DNA of 64,000 bases from Oxalobacteraceae bacterium. Its GTDB lineage: Bacteria; Pseudomonadota; Gammaproteobacteria; Burkholderiales; Burkholderiaceae_D. The stretch covers positions 25,322 to 89,321 of the forward strand of contig JAUYNR010000081.1 of the NCBI GenBank assembly GCA_030698225.1, read 5' to 3'. A program made the position numbers and the translations under genes. The notes beneath the pieces were generated by a model. That model worked only from the letters and a program-made list of their open reading frames with translations. It had not been told where the DNA came from and searched no databases. Positions 1 through 8,535 of this stretch are shown one piece after another; position 1 is the first letter of the stretch, and each line of letters opens with the position of its first letter.

Positions 1-24
1 CTGTTAGCGCGCGGCATTACAACT

Positions 25-1962
25 TTAAGCCTCTACCAGGAATCGGCTACGCATTTCGAGATGCAATGCATGGCAGAAGTGAGTGCAATAAATCCAGTAA
101 GCACCCGCTCTGTCGGCCTTGAAAGTGACCGACTTGGTTTCCTGCGCGTTCACGATGAAATTGATGTTATAGGTCGGAATCGCACAACCATGCGTCAAAT
201 CCTCTACCTTGTCGTGGTTGGTCAGGGTGAGCGTGACTTCGTCGCCTTTCTTGACCTTGATGATCGGCATGCTGAAGTTCGGTGCCTGCGACATCAGACG
301 CACATGGACCTTGTTGCCCTTGCGTTCAATTCCGGTGTTCTCCGGTTTGACTGCATTTGCAAAGTCATCCATGTTGTAGGTCTGGCGCGTCTTGACCAGA
401 TCGCGTCGCACGATGATGCCGTCATGCGGCTCCGAATACGCGGTGTGATCGGCAATCAATTCCATCTTGTCGCCGCTGATATTGATCAGTTGCTCTGTTT
501 CGCAATGCAGTGGCCCAACAGGCAAGAAACGATCCTTCGAGAACTTGTTGCCTGAGTTCAGGTATTTTCCGTCGGAATCCTTGGTCTCGCCCATTGATGA
601 GAAGTTATGGCCGGGCTGGTAATGCACGTCAAATTTCTCGATGATGACCTTGGCCGCTTTATCGCCTTTGAACTGGGCAATCGCTTGCTCGACATTCCAT
701 TTTACGCACTGGCTATCGAGGAACAGCGAGGTGTATGCATTGCCTTTGTTATCGAAGGCGGTATGCAATGGGCCCAGGCCGATTTCAGGCTCGGCCACGA
801 CTGTATCGCGTTCGGCTTTCAGTTCGCCGGCGAACCATTTGGTTACCAGTGACAGATCGATAACGGTAGCGGTTGGAGACAGCTTGCCGGAGCAAACGAA
901 GTATTTTCCATCCGGAGTGGCATTGACGCCGTGCGGATTTTTGCCAACCGGGACGTAGCAGGTAAGCGAAGTCTTCGGATCTGCATTGGCAGCCTTGCGG
1001 CCATCGACCACAGGCACCTTGGAGGAACCGATCGTCGTGAACTTGCCGTCCTTGACCATTTGTTCGACGCGTGCCACATCGATGAATACGCAAGCATCGC
1101 GTTCGGATGACATCATGCCGGCCAAGTCGGCGCCATTTTCAATGTTGTACTGGTTCGATGCAACAAGCTTGCCGTCGTAGGAAGTAGCGATCAAGTCCAT
1201 ATTGCCATCGACGCGACACTGCCAACGCAACTCCATGGTTTCTGCATCGACGCAACTGAACAGGCAACCCCATTTGCTTGGATCATCCAGATCGCGGCCA
1301 TCGTTAGGCAGCGGAATATGGAATTCGGCGCCGCAGAATACGCGTGTTGTGTAATTGATCGCCGGATCAACTGGATCGCGCTTGTCGGTGAACATCCCGT
1401 GCATGCCCATGACGTTGGGCAACTCGGTAATCTTATCGCACTCCATCGTATCCATACGGATACGTGCAAGACGCGAATGAATCTTGTCATTGGTAAACAA
1501 CCAGCGGCTATCGTAGGTGCCGTCCTTGTAGCTGCCGTGAATGTGATGCGTGTCGCCAGTAGTGTATTTCAGGCTGCCATCGGCCTTGGTGCCGATGATC
1601 GCCTTGGATTCATTGGTAATACCCCATCCGACCATGCAATCGATGTTGAATACTGGAATCCGCTTCAGGATGCGGCCGGAAGGAACGCCCATGATCAGCG
1701 CTTCGCCGCCATGTCCGGTACCGGAAAAAAGATAGTACTCGTCAAGCTGGCCAGGAGCCACTTCGTGACTGCTGCTGGCAACTGGCTTCACAGCGCCAGC
1801 CGTACCTTCTGCTTTGCCGGGGCTCGTCTCTTTACAGCCGCTCAAGCCGAGCGATACACCTGCGCCAGCCAATCCCAGCAACGCACTGCGACCCAGAAAA
1901 TTGCGCCGATTTCCGAGCTTCGGTGCATCCTCAACCACCATCTTCTTTTTGACGTTATCCAT
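25..1962 (-). CDS. nosZ: Nitrous-oxide reductase NosZ (clade I, Tat-exported)
   Basis: Periplasmic multicopper enzyme that reduces N2O to N2, the last step of denitrification. The 645-residue protein begins with a twin-arginine signal (RRNFLG at about residues 19-24 followed by a hydrophobic stretch), which is typical of clade I NosZ. The CuZ signature DTHHIH lies near residue 137. The C-terminal cupredoxin domain carries the CuA motif CTHFCHALHLEM, with C626, C630, H634 and M637. I chose the ATG at 1962 because AAGGAAG sits just upstream; a GTG 17 codons further out is possible but has no such site. The gene ends 24 bases from the window edge, so any nosDFYL genes would lie to the left; nosR is not found upstream inside the window. 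An FNR-like box lies upstream. Confidence 0.96.
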   Translation of the reverse strand: MDNVKKKMVVEDAPKLGNRRNFLGRSALLGLAGAGVSLGLSGCKETSPGKAEGTAGAVKPVASSSHEVAPGQLDEYYLFSGTGHGGEALIMGVPSGRILKRIPVFNIDCMVGWGITNESKAIIGTKADGSLKYTTGDTHHIHGSYKDGTYDSRWLFTNDKIHSRLARIRMDTMECDKITELPNVMGMHGMFTDKRDPVDPAINYTTRVFCGAEFHIPLPNDGRDLDDPSKWGCLFSCVDAETMELRWQCRVDGNMDLIATSYDGKLVASNQYNIENGADLAGMMSSERDACVFIDVARVEQMVKDGKFTTIGSSKVPVVDGRKAANADPKTSLTCYVPVGKNPHGVNATPDGKYFVCSGKLSPTATVIDLSLVTKWFAGELKAERDTVVAEPEIGLGPLHTAFDNKGNAYTSLFLDSQCVKWNVEQAIAQFKGDKAAKVIIEKFDVHYQPGHNFSSMGETKDSDGKYLNSGNKFSKDRFLPVGPLHCETEQLINISGDKMELIADHTAYSEPHDGIIVRRDLVKTRQTYNMDDFANAVKPENTGIERKGNKVHVRLMSQAPNFSMPIIKVKKGDEVTLTLTNHDKVEDLTHGCAIPTYNINFIVNAQETKSVTFKADRAGAYWIYCTHFCHALHLEMRSRFLVEA

Positions 1963-2286
1963 CTGTGCTTCTTCCTTGTGCTGGCTATTAAATAAATTGA
2001 ACTTCAGGCTCACGCATTATCATCTTTAATGATGGCAAAAAAAATGATGTGTATCAATATGGGCATCCCACCCATCATCGTGCCTGCTGCAATATACTCT
2101 CAAAAAGTATGCCTGTAGAAAATTTATGCCCTCCCCAACCCATTGATCTAAAAGCATTATCATCAACAGAGCGTGCTCGGAATATTCCCATTTTCCTGCC
2201 CCCGCTGCCCAACCCGATTTCCCCAATCAAACTCGTTGAAAGCGCATCGAACATCCGCCAGGGGAATCTCGCTCCCGGCATTAAAA
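1963..2286. other. Intergenic region upstream of nosZ
   Basis: This 324-base AT-rich gap separates nosZ from the co-directional osmC-like gene. It contains the FNR-like box described separately and the nosZ ribosome binding site. I see no convincing ORF; the short reading frames here have no family resemblance. Confidence 0.6.
2044..2057 (-). promoter_or_regulatory. Putative FNR/NnrR-type box upstream of nosZ
   Basis: Read on the minus strand the site is TTGATACACATCAT, which matches the FNR/DNR consensus TTGAT-N4-ATCAA at 9 of 10 fixed positions. It is centred about 88 bases upstream of the chosen nosZ start, a sensible place for an activator of an anaerobically induced denitrification gene. 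The match is seen in the sequence; binding by an FNR, DNR or NnrR protein is inferred. Confidence 0.5.
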
Positions 2287-2730
2287 CTACTTGAAGCGAA
2301 CCCCTTTGCCATCGGTCACGCTTACCTTGATCGGGATGCCGGCCTGAATGCTTTGGGAAACTGTACAAAACTCTTCAAACTGCCCCAGCACGCGATCAAG
2401 ATGCTTCAGGCTGGCGCCCTCCTGCGCAAACTGGATCATTACGTCTATCTGCATCACGCGCAGCCGGTTGCTGGCGTTACGGTCGAGCGTGCAGGTTGCC
2501 CTGGTTGTGATGCCGCCCCCATCCTGCCCGTATTTTTTCAATGAAAACAGCAAGCTCGCCGACAGGCAGTTGGCAGCCGCAACCAGCAACATCTGGGTCG
2601 GTTCCGGGCCACTGCCCGCACCCATCGGCGCCGGCTCGTCCACCAGCAAATCCGGAATTGCAGCGCCGAAATCCACCAGGAATTGGTAATTCTCTTTCTG
2701 CGTAATAGTGATGCTTGCTGTTTCAGCCAT
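2287..2730 (-). CDS. OsmC family protein
   Basis: A 147-residue OsmC/Ohr-superfamily protein. Members are small cytoplasmic thiol peroxidases that reduce organic hydroperoxides through a cysteine pair. Both expected cysteines are visible: one in AAANCLSAS at about residues 51-59 and one in EEFCTVSQS near residue 122, with the basic patch of the family between them. The start ATG has AAGGAGAAG just upstream. It is transcribed away from the tetR gene at 2842 and toward nosZ. The substrate cannot be told from sequence; the protein resembles the YhfA/OsmC-like subgroup more than Ohr. Confidence 0.85.
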   Translation of the reverse strand: MAETASITITQKENYQFLVDFGAAIPDLLVDEPAPMGAGSGPEPTQMLLVAAANCLSASLLFSLKKYGQDGGGITTRATCTLDRNASNRLRVMQIDVMIQFAQEGASLKHLDRVLGQFEEFCTVSQSIQAGIPIKVSVTDGKGVRFK

Positions 2731-2812
2731 CTTGCTTCTCCTTTTTCAGATTGTTACCTGCCGTACTCGTATCGTGAAACTGCTTGAATATTACTCCTTT
2801 CCGCATTAAGAT

Positions 2813-2826
2813 AGTGATCAATCACT
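2813..2826. promoter_or_regulatory. Inverted repeat, candidate TetR operator
   Basis: AGTGAT-CA-ATCACT is a perfect 6-bp inverted repeat with a 2-base centre, ending 15 bases before the tetR-family start codon in the divergent osmC/tetR spacer. The position fits an autoregulatory operator. The function is inferred from position and symmetry only. Confidence 0.4.
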
Positions 2827-2841
2827 TACTTTAAGATAAAA

Positions 2842-3465
2842 ATGTCAATTCCAGAACGCCCGAAATCCAGACTATCTGCCGCAGCGCGCCAAGCCGACAT
2901 CGTCCAGATTCTATTAGCCCTGACAGCGCAGCATAGCCCGGCCGATATCACCACGATGGACATCGCCAAGGCCATCGGCCTCACGCAGGGTGCGGTGTTT
3001 CGGCATTTCCCGACCAAGGAAGCGATCTGGCTAGCGGTGCTGGGCTGGGTGCAGCAAAGCTTGCTTGGCAACATTGCCAATGCGGCCCAATCAACTCCCG
3101 ATCCGCTCAAGGCCCTGCGTGCCGTTTTCAGGGCGCATGTACAGTTTATTGAAGCGTATCCGGGGGTTCCTCGCATCATCTTTAATGAGTTGCAAAAGCC
3201 GGGGGACTCGCCACTCAAGCAACGGGTCCGGATCATCCTGCAAAGCCATAAGAAGACGGTAATGGATTTGCTGCAACAAGCAAAGCAGCAGGGGCAAGTC
3301 GCAGCAGGACTGCGGCCGGATTGCGCCAGCACGCTATTTTTGGGGGCGATCCAGGGACTGGTGATGCAATCGATGGCATCGGGTTCACTGGCAGATATGG
3401 GCAAGCTAGCCGAAGGCGTGCTGGAAGCATTTTTGACTGGCGTGGAAAGCAGAGAAAGTAAATAA
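2842..3465 (+). CDS. TetR/AcrR family transcriptional regulator
   Basis: A 207-residue one-domain DNA-binding regulator. The N-terminal helix-turn-helix is clear at about residues 35-60 (DIAKAIGLTQGAVFRHFPTK), which is the classic TetR recognition pattern. The C-terminal ligand domain resembles TetR_C families found next to efflux genes. The three downstream genes encode an ABC-type exporter and follow with a 3-base gap and then overlaps, so the regulator probably controls that transporter and itself. A small inverted repeat lies immediately upstream. The inducer is unknown. Confidence 0.9.
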   Translation: MSIPERPKSRLSAAARQADIVQILLALTAQHSPADITTMDIAKAIGLTQGAVFRHFPTKEAIWLAVLGWVQQSLLGNIANAAQSTPDPLKALRAVFRAHVQFIEAYPGVPRIIFNELQKPGDSPLKQRVRIILQSHKKTVMDLLQQAKQQGQVAAGLRPDCASTLFLGAIQGLVMQSMASGSLADMGKLAEGVLEAFLTGVESRESK

Positions 3466-3468
3466 GTC

Positions 3469-4659
3469 ATGATGCCCCCTCTTTTTACGAAAAAAATACT
3501 TGCACTGACCGGATTGGCCGCCTTCATCGTGGCCGGACTCGGCTGGCTGGTGCTGCAGTTCGGCCCGATGGCGCCCAACCGGGTCACCGCTGCCAGCGCC
3601 GACATCGCCGACTTGCAAGCTTCTATCTTTGGCATCGGCACCGTCGAGGCGCAACGCAGTTATGCGATTGGCCCGACCGCTGCCGGCAGAGTCAGGCGCG
3701 TATTGGTGGATGTCGGCGATGCGGTGCGAGCGGGGCAGTTGGTGGCCGAGATGGATCCGCTCGACCTCGATGAGCGCGCCACAGCGGCCCAGTCTGCGCT
3801 GCAAAGAGCGCGCTATGCAGTCGATGGCGCAGCGGCGCAGGTACGCGACAGTGCGGCGCGCCACAAGGTTGCCGCCAGCAATGCAGAACGTTATGCGTCA
3901 TTGGGCAAACAGGCATTCCTGAGCGCAGCGGCGGTCGAGGCCAGGCAACAGGAGGCAATGTCGACGCAGGCAGGCGTTTCCGCCGCCCATGCCGCCTGGG
4001 ATGCGGCCAGACAGGAACTCGGCCGCCTGGCGGCGGAACAGGCTGCAATAGGCAAGCAGCGCAGCAATCTTTTGCTCATGGCGCCGGTGCCCGGCATCGT
4101 CACCATGCGCGACGCCGAACCGGGCACCACGCTGGTTGCCGGCCAAAGCGTGCTGCGCATGATCGACCCCGGCAGCATCCGGGTTAAAACCCGGATCGAC
4201 CAGGCGCGCTCCGGCGGCCTGCGCGCCGGCCTGCCCGCCAGCGTACTGCTGCGCTCGCGTCCGCACGACACCTTCAGCGCAACAGTCGCGCGCATCGAAC
4301 TCAATGGCGACAGCGTGACCGAGGAACGCTTGATCAGCGTCAGTTTCGATCAAATCCCGCAATCGATCATGCTGGGCGAATTGGCCGAAATCACGATCAG
4401 CTTCCCCATCATCGCCTCGGCGTTGACGATTCCGAATGCGGCACTGCGCAAAATCGGCGCCCAGGATGGCGTTTGGCAATTGCACGAAGACCGGATCAAG
4501 TTCCAGCCGGTCCGTATTGGCGAGCGCGCACCGGACGGCCGGGTGCAAGTATTGTCGGGGTTGGCCAAAGGCGACCGGCTGATCGTCCATAGCGAGCGCG
4601 AACTGCATGAAGGCGACAAGGTCCGCATCGTCGATTCGCTGGCACAGGGCGTCAAGTGA
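3469..4659 (+). CDS. HlyD/DevB-type periplasmic adaptor (membrane fusion protein)
   Basis: A 396-residue membrane-fusion subunit of an ABC exporter. One N-terminal transmembrane anchor is seen at about residues 9-30, followed by a biotinyl-lipoyl-like half near residue 65 (GRVRRVLVDVGDAVRAGQLVAEMDP), an alpha-helical hairpin rich in Ala, Gln and Arg (about residues 100-190), the second lipoyl half (MAPVPGIVTMRDAEPG) and beta-barrel domains. It starts 3 bases after the tetR stop and its stop overlaps the GTG start of the permease, so the three exporter genes are translationally coupled. The order adaptor, permease, ATPase resembles DevBCA. Confidence 0.9.
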   Translation: MMPPLFTKKILALTGLAAFIVAGLGWLVLQFGPMAPNRVTAASADIADLQASIFGIGTVEAQRSYAIGPTAAGRVRRVLVDVGDAVRAGQLVAEMDPLDLDERATAAQSALQRARYAVDGAAAQVRDSAARHKVAASNAERYASLGKQAFLSAAAVEARQQEAMSTQAGVSAAHAAWDAARQELGRLAAEQAAIGKQRSNLLLMAPVPGIVTMRDAEPGTTLVAGQSVLRMIDPGSIRVKTRIDQARSGGLRAGLPASVLLRSRPHDTFSATVARIELNGDSVTEERLISVSFDQIPQSIMLGELAEITISFPIIASALTIPNAALRKIGAQDGVWQLHEDRIKFQPVRIGERAPDGRVQVLSGLAKGDRLIVHSERELHEGDKVRIVDSLAQGVK

Positions 4660-5849
4660 TCAGCCTGGCCGGCCGCGACATTCTGCATTCGTGGGCCAAG
4701 TACGTGTATACGGGGATTGGGCTGGGCCTGCTGATCGGCGTCACGCTGTCCATGGCAGGGATCTATCGCGGCATGGTCGACGATGCGCAGGTGCTATTGA
4801 AGAACAGCGGCGCCGATATCTGGGTAGTGCAACAGGATACGCTGGGTCCGTATGCCGAACCCTCCAGCCTGCGCGACGATGCGTACCGGACAGTTTTAGG
4901 ATTGCCCGGCGTGGCCCAGGCATCCAACGTCACCTATCTGACCATGCAGGTGCAGCGGGCAGGACAGGATGTGCGGGTGATGGTGGTCGGCTTCGAGTCT
5001 GACCAACCGGGGCAACCGCTGTATCTGAGCCAGGGCCGATTCATCACCCGCAGCCACTACGAAGCCATCGCCGATATTAAAACCGGCTTCAAGCTCGGCG
5101 AGCGCATCCAAATTCGACGGCACCAATACACGGTGGTCGGCCTGACCCGGCGCATGGTTTCGTCGGGCGGCGATCCGATGCTGTTCATCCCGCTGAAAGA
5201 TGCACAGGAGGCGCAGTTCAAGAAGGATAACGAAGCGATCCTGAACGAACGCGCGCGCAGCGCCGCCAATCCGGCCTTCAACCGGCCCGGCGCACCCGGT
5301 GTGCTGGACGCGGTCCAAGACTTGCAGACCACCAGCCATAACGTCAATGCAATTCTGGTGCGGGTTTCCGACGGCTGGCGCGCTACCGAAGTCGCGCACA
5401 ACATCCGGCGCTGGAAACATTTGCAGGCATATACGCTGCCCCAGATGGAAGAAATTCTGGTTGCCAAGCTGATCGCCACTTCCGCCAGACAGATCGGCTT
5501 GTTCCTGATCATCCTGGCGGTGGTCAGTGCGGCCATCGTGTCCTTCATCATTTACACCATGACGCTGGGCAAGATTCGGGAGCTGGCGGTGCTCAAGCTG
5601 ATCGGCACCACCAATCGCACCATCGCCGGCATGATTTTGCAGGAGTCGCTGGGACTGGGCGCGATCGGCTTCGTCATCGGCAAGATCACGGCCACGCTGT
5701 GGGCTCCGTACTTTCCCAAATATGTTTTGCTGCTGAACTCGGACGCGATTCTGGGCTTCCTGGCGGTGATGGCGGTGTGCGCGCTGGCCAGCGTCATGGC
5801 GATACGCGCTGCGCTCAAGGTCGATCCGGCTACCGCGATTGGAGGATGA
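4656..5849 (+). CDS. ABC transporter permease (DevC/MacB-FtsX type)
   Basis: A 397-residue inner-membrane permease with the FtsX/MacB fold. It has an N-terminal transmembrane helix (about residues 19-38), a periplasmic MacB_PCD domain of roughly 220 residues, then three C-terminal helices, the first around FLIILAVVSAAIVSFIIY. The GTG start overlaps the adaptor stop codon (GTGA) and the stop overlaps the ATPase start (ATGA). Paired with the neighbouring adaptor and ATPase it would make a periplasm-spanning exporter; an outer-membrane partner is not in this operon, but the TolC-type protein at 13.9 kb is a candidate. The substrate is unknown. Confidence 0.88.
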   Translation: MISLAGRDILHSWAKYVYTGIGLGLLIGVTLSMAGIYRGMVDDAQVLLKNSGADIWVVQQDTLGPYAEPSSLRDDAYRTVLGLPGVAQASNVTYLTMQVQRAGQDVRVMVVGFESDQPGQPLYLSQGRFITRSHYEAIADIKTGFKLGERIQIRRHQYTVVGLTRRMVSSGGDPMLFIPLKDAQEAQFKKDNEAILNERARSAANPAFNRPGAPGVLDAVQDLQTTSHNVNAILVRVSDGWRATEVAHNIRRWKHLQAYTLPQMEEILVAKLIATSARQIGLFLIILAVVSAAIVSFIIYTMTLGKIRELAVLKLIGTTNRTIAGMILQESLGLGAIGFVIGKITATLWAPYFPKYVLLLNSDAILGFLAVMAVCALASVMAIRAALKVDPATAIGG

Positions 5850-6574
5850 AATTGAAAAATACAATACGCACCCCTGCGATCGAACTGCGCGGATTGCGCA
5901 AACGCTATGGCGCGGGCGATGCCGCAGTCGAGGCGCTCAAGGGTGTCGACATGACCGTGTATCCGGGCGAGGTCGTGGGCTTGATCGGCCCCAGCGGATC
6001 GGGCAAGAGCACGCTGCTCAAATGCCTGGGCGCAGTGATCGAGCCGACCGGCGGCGCGATGTCGCTCAACGGGAAACTGATCTTCGACCGGGAGCGATGG
6101 CTGATCAAGGATTTGCGCGCGCTGCGGCGCGACAGCATCGGCTTCGTATTCCAGGCGCCGTACCTGATTCCGTTTCTGGACGTCACCGACAACGTGGCCT
6201 TGCTGCCGATGCTGGCCGGCAAACCCAACGGCGTCGCGCGCACCAGGGCACTGGAACTGCTGCAGGCGCTGGATGTCGGGCACCGCGCCAAAGCCAATCC
6301 GTCCGAACTCTCCGGCGGCGAGCAGCAGCGGGTGGCGATTGCCCGCGCGCTGGCCAACCGGCCGCCGGTGATCCTGGCCGACGAGCCGACTGCGCCGCTC
6401 GATAGCGAACGCGCACTGGGCGTGATGCGCATCCTGGACCAGATGGCGCTGCAATATCAGACCGCCATCGTGGTCGTCACCCACGACGAAAAAATCATCC
6501 CCATTTTCAAGCGGATTTACCACATCCGCGACGGCAAGACCTATGAAGAGGAAGGCGAAGGCAGGAGCTTTTAA
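5846..6574 (+). CDS. ABC transporter ATP-binding protein (DevA/LolD type)
   Basis: A 242-residue ATPase energising the exporter. Walker A is GPSGSGKST (about residue 50), the signature is [14 protein letters not shown] and Walker B is [12 protein letters not shown], followed by the switch histidine in VVVTHDEK. The family D-loop usually reads DEPTANLD; here Asn is Ala. The ATG at 5846 overlaps the permease stop (ATGA) and follows GGAGG, so this start is preferred over longer in-frame readings inside the permease gene. Last gene of the tetR exporter operon. Confidence 0.93.
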   Translation: MKLKNTIRTPAIELRGLRKRYGAGDAAVEALKGVDMTVYPGEVVGLIGPSGSGKSTLLKCLGAVIEPTGGAMSLNGKLIFDRERWLIKDLRALRRDSIGFVFQAPYLIPFLDVTDNVALLPMLAGKPNGVARTRALELLQALDVGHRAKANPSELSGGEQQRVAIARALANRPPVILADEPTAPLDSERALGVMRILDQMALQYQTAIVVVTHDEKIIPIFKRIYHIRDGKTYEEEGEGRSF

Positions 6575-6581
6575 CACGCGA

Positions 6582-6600
6582 ATAAATTATACAAATTTAT
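6582..6600. promoter_or_regulatory. AT-rich inverted repeat, candidate BigR/SqrR operator
   Basis: ATAAATT-N5-AATTTAT is a perfect 7-bp inverted repeat in an AT-rich stretch 67 bases before the ArsR-family start. TATAAT at 6613-6618 could be a -10 box, with no clear -35. BigR-type repressors bind AT-rich imperfect palindromes over their own promoter, so autoregulation is likely. The repeat is seen; its role is inferred. Confidence 0.4.
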
Positions 6601-6666
6601 ATATCGTTTTTTTATAATATGTTTTAGAATAAATCATACGAACTGATAGCTGCATCGAAGACACCC

Positions 6667-6996
6667 ATGGATACAACCACTCTGAACATTGCGCAGATGC
6701 GCGAAGCGGCCGGGCAAGCGACGGCGATGCTGCGGGTGCTGGCCAATGAAGACCGCCTGCTGCTGCTGTGCCAACTGACGCAGGGCGAAGCGTGCGTCAG
6801 CGAACTGGAAGAATTGCTCGGCATCCGCCAGCCGACCCTGTCGCAGCAATTGAGCGTTTTGCGCAATGAAGAGATTGTTTCGACCCGGCGCGAAGGCAAG
6901 AAAATCTTTTACCAACTGGCCGAAGGGCGCGCGCTGTCCTTGCTCAACACGCTGTACGGCCTGTATTGCCCGACCAAGGGCGGCACCGGGCCCTGA
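6667..6996 (+). CDS. ArsR-family sulfide/persulfide sensor (BigR/SqrR-like)
   Basis: A 109-residue winged-helix repressor. The recognition helix region is VSELEELLGIRQPTLSQQLSVLRN (split here by description only), close to BigR and YgaV. Two cysteines, C43 (EACVSELE) and C101 (LYGLYCP), sit where BigR and SqrR carry the pair that forms a disulfide or polysulfide bridge on exposure to sulfide or persulfide. No CxC metal site of classical ArsR is present. It stands directly before the sulfide:quinone oxidoreductase and RND genes on the same strand, which supports sulfide-responsive control. A 71-bp repeat copy separates it from the next gene. Confidence 0.85.
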   Translation: MDTTTLNIAQMREAAGQATAMLRVLANEDRLLLLCQLTQGEACVSELEELLGIRQPTLSQQLSVLRNEEIVSTRREGKKIFYQLAEGRALSLLNTLYGLYCPTKGGTGP

Positions 6997-7007
6997 TCGC
7001 TTTAAAT

Positions 7008-7077
7008 ATACTGATCCATGTATTAATTTTTACACACTATTTATATGCGTAAAATCAATGTTATTTGAAAATATTAC
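7008..7077 (+). repeat. 71-bp intergenic repeat, copy 1 (diverged right end)
   Basis: Starts ATACTG, has GTATT about 14 bases in and the core TATATGCG in the middle, but the right end is diverged (the usual CATACTCC is not kept). It lies between the ArsR-family gene and DUF2892. Confidence 0.55.
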
Positions 7078-7161
7078 GGGAGTATATGTTTTCAAGCAGC
7101 AATAAGCGCCGCATTGATGTTCCGCAAGCCGCTTTATTTTTACAACAACCGGGAGTCTGAA

Positions 7162-7362
7162 ATGAAACAAAACGTCGGTGGAATCGATCGCAGCATGCGC
7201 ATCATCGCTGGGCTGCTGATCTTGAGCCTGTTCTTCGTGCTGGATGAAAACACCCGCCTGTGGGCGCTGGTCGGCCTGGTTCCGTTGCTGACCGGCTTGA
7301 TCGGATGGTGCCCGGCTTATCTGCCTTTCGGCCTGCGTACCTGCAAGCTGCGGAGAGACTGA
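7162..7362 (+). CDS. DUF2892 (YgaP-like) membrane protein
   Basis: A 66-residue inner-membrane protein with two predicted transmembrane helices (about residues 12-28 and 33-50) and the family ending GWCPAYLPFGLRTC, with two cysteines near the membrane face. DUF2892 proteins often accompany sulfur-transfer and sulfide genes, including the transmembrane part of YgaP. The ATG at 7162 follows GGGAG; a longer reading from 7114 lacks a site. The stop overlaps the adaptor start (TGATG), so it is coupled to it. Confidence 0.85.
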   Translation: MKQNVGGIDRSMRIIAGLLILSLFFVLDENTRLWALVGLVPLLTGLIGWCPAYLPFGLRTCKLRRD

Positions 7363-8474
7363 TGAAAAATCGCTGCAAGCAAGCGCTGCCTGGGCGGACT
7401 GCGTCGGCATCCCTGAGCCGGGGTGCGCTTGCAGCGCTGCTGGGCGCAACGCTCGTGCTCGGAACCGCGCCGGCTGCAGCGCAACCGGCCGCTGCGGCGG
7501 CTTCTGCCTATGTCGTCGCCTACCGCGATGTTCCGGAGACGATCAGCGCCGAGGGTGTTGCCGAAGCGATGCGGCAATCGACGCTGGCAGCGCAAATTTC
7601 CGGACAGATTGTCGAGCTCAGGGTCAAGGTCGGCGACAGCGTCAAGGCCGGTCAGGTGTTGGCGCGGATCGATCCGCGCGCCGCCGAGCAGGCATTGTCG
7701 GGCAGCCGGAGCCAGGTCGCCGAAGCCCAGGCCGGCCTGAACAATGCGCTGCGCAGCTTTGAGCGCAGCAAGAAACTGTTCGCCCAGAAATTCATCAGCC
7801 AGGCCGGGCTGGATCAGGCCCAGGCCGATTACAACGTGGCGCAGGCCCGGGTTGCCGCGCTGCAGGCCGGCGCCGGCCAGGCATCCACCGCCAGAACATT
7901 CACCGTCATCACCGCTCCGTATGCGGGCGTGATCGCGGCCACACCGGTTGAAGTCGGCGACATGGCCACGCCGGGCTCGCCGCTGCTCACGCTGTTCGAC
8001 CCGAGCGCGATGCGCGTAACCGCGACGCTGTCGCAATCGAGCCTGTCCGCAATCCAGATGCAGCAAGCGGCCCGGGTCGAGTTCCCTGCCCTGAAGCAAA
8101 CCGTCACCGCCAACAAAATCACGCTTATTCCGCTGGCCGACAGCCGCAGCCATACCGCCCGGCTGCGGCTGGATCTGGGTCAGGTGGACGGATTGCTGCC
8201 GGGCCAGTTTGCGCGTGCGTATTTCGTCACCGGCACCGCGCGCAAGCTGGTCGTGCCCGAGCAGGCGGTGCTGCGCCGCAGCGAAGTGACTGCGGCCTAT
8301 GTGCTGGGTAGCGCTCAGGATCAGCCGCAATTGCGTCAGATCCGGGTTGGCGAAGCATCCGGCAACGGTTTTGTCGAAGTGCTGGCCGGCCTGCGGGCAG
8401 GCGAGCGTGTCGCCCAAGACCCGGTCAAGGCGGGCCTGATCTCCGGCGCCGGCGCATCGGCACAGAAAAAATAA
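7362..8474 (+). CDS. RND efflux periplasmic adaptor subunit
   Basis: A 370-residue membrane-fusion protein of the AcrA/MexA family. It has an N-terminal signal-like segment (LAALLGATLVLGTAPAAAQ at about residues 23-41), the first lipoyl half near residue 85 (VELRVKVGDSVKAGQVLA), a coiled-coil hairpin of about 80 residues, the second half (VITAPYAGVIAATPVEVGD), then beta-barrel and membrane-proximal domains. The ATG overlaps the DUF2892 stop. The RND pump for it is two genes downstream, with sqr in between, so all belong to one co-directional set. Substrate unknown. Confidence 0.9.
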   Translation: MKNRCKQALPGRTASASLSRGALAALLGATLVLGTAPAAAQPAAAAASAYVVAYRDVPETISAEGVAEAMRQSTLAAQISGQIVELRVKVGDSVKAGQVLARIDPRAAEQALSGSRSQVAEAQAGLNNALRSFERSKKLFAQKFISQAGLDQAQADYNVAQARVAALQAGAGQASTARTFTVITAPYAGVIAATPVEVGDMATPGSPLLTLFDPSAMRVTATLSQSSLSAIQMQQAARVEFPALKQTVTANKITLIPLADSRSHTARLRLDLGQVDGLLPGQFARAYFVTGTARKLVVPEQAVLRRSEVTAAYVLGSAQDQPQLRQIRVGEASGNGFVEVLAGLRAGERVAQDPVKAGLISGAGASAQKK

Positions 8475-8535
8475 CTGATAAGCATGTGTTTCAACTGCGA
8501 TTTACAACCCTGATATTCAATATTTGGAGGAGAAG

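Noticed and set aside
1318..1995. A 225-codon plus-strand frame across the nosZ N-terminal half
   Set aside because: Antisense shadow of nosZ with no recognisable domain.
2095..2125. TATACTCTCAAAAAGTATGCC resembling the ends of the 71-bp repeat
   Set aside because: Isolated end-like words without the core; probably chance.
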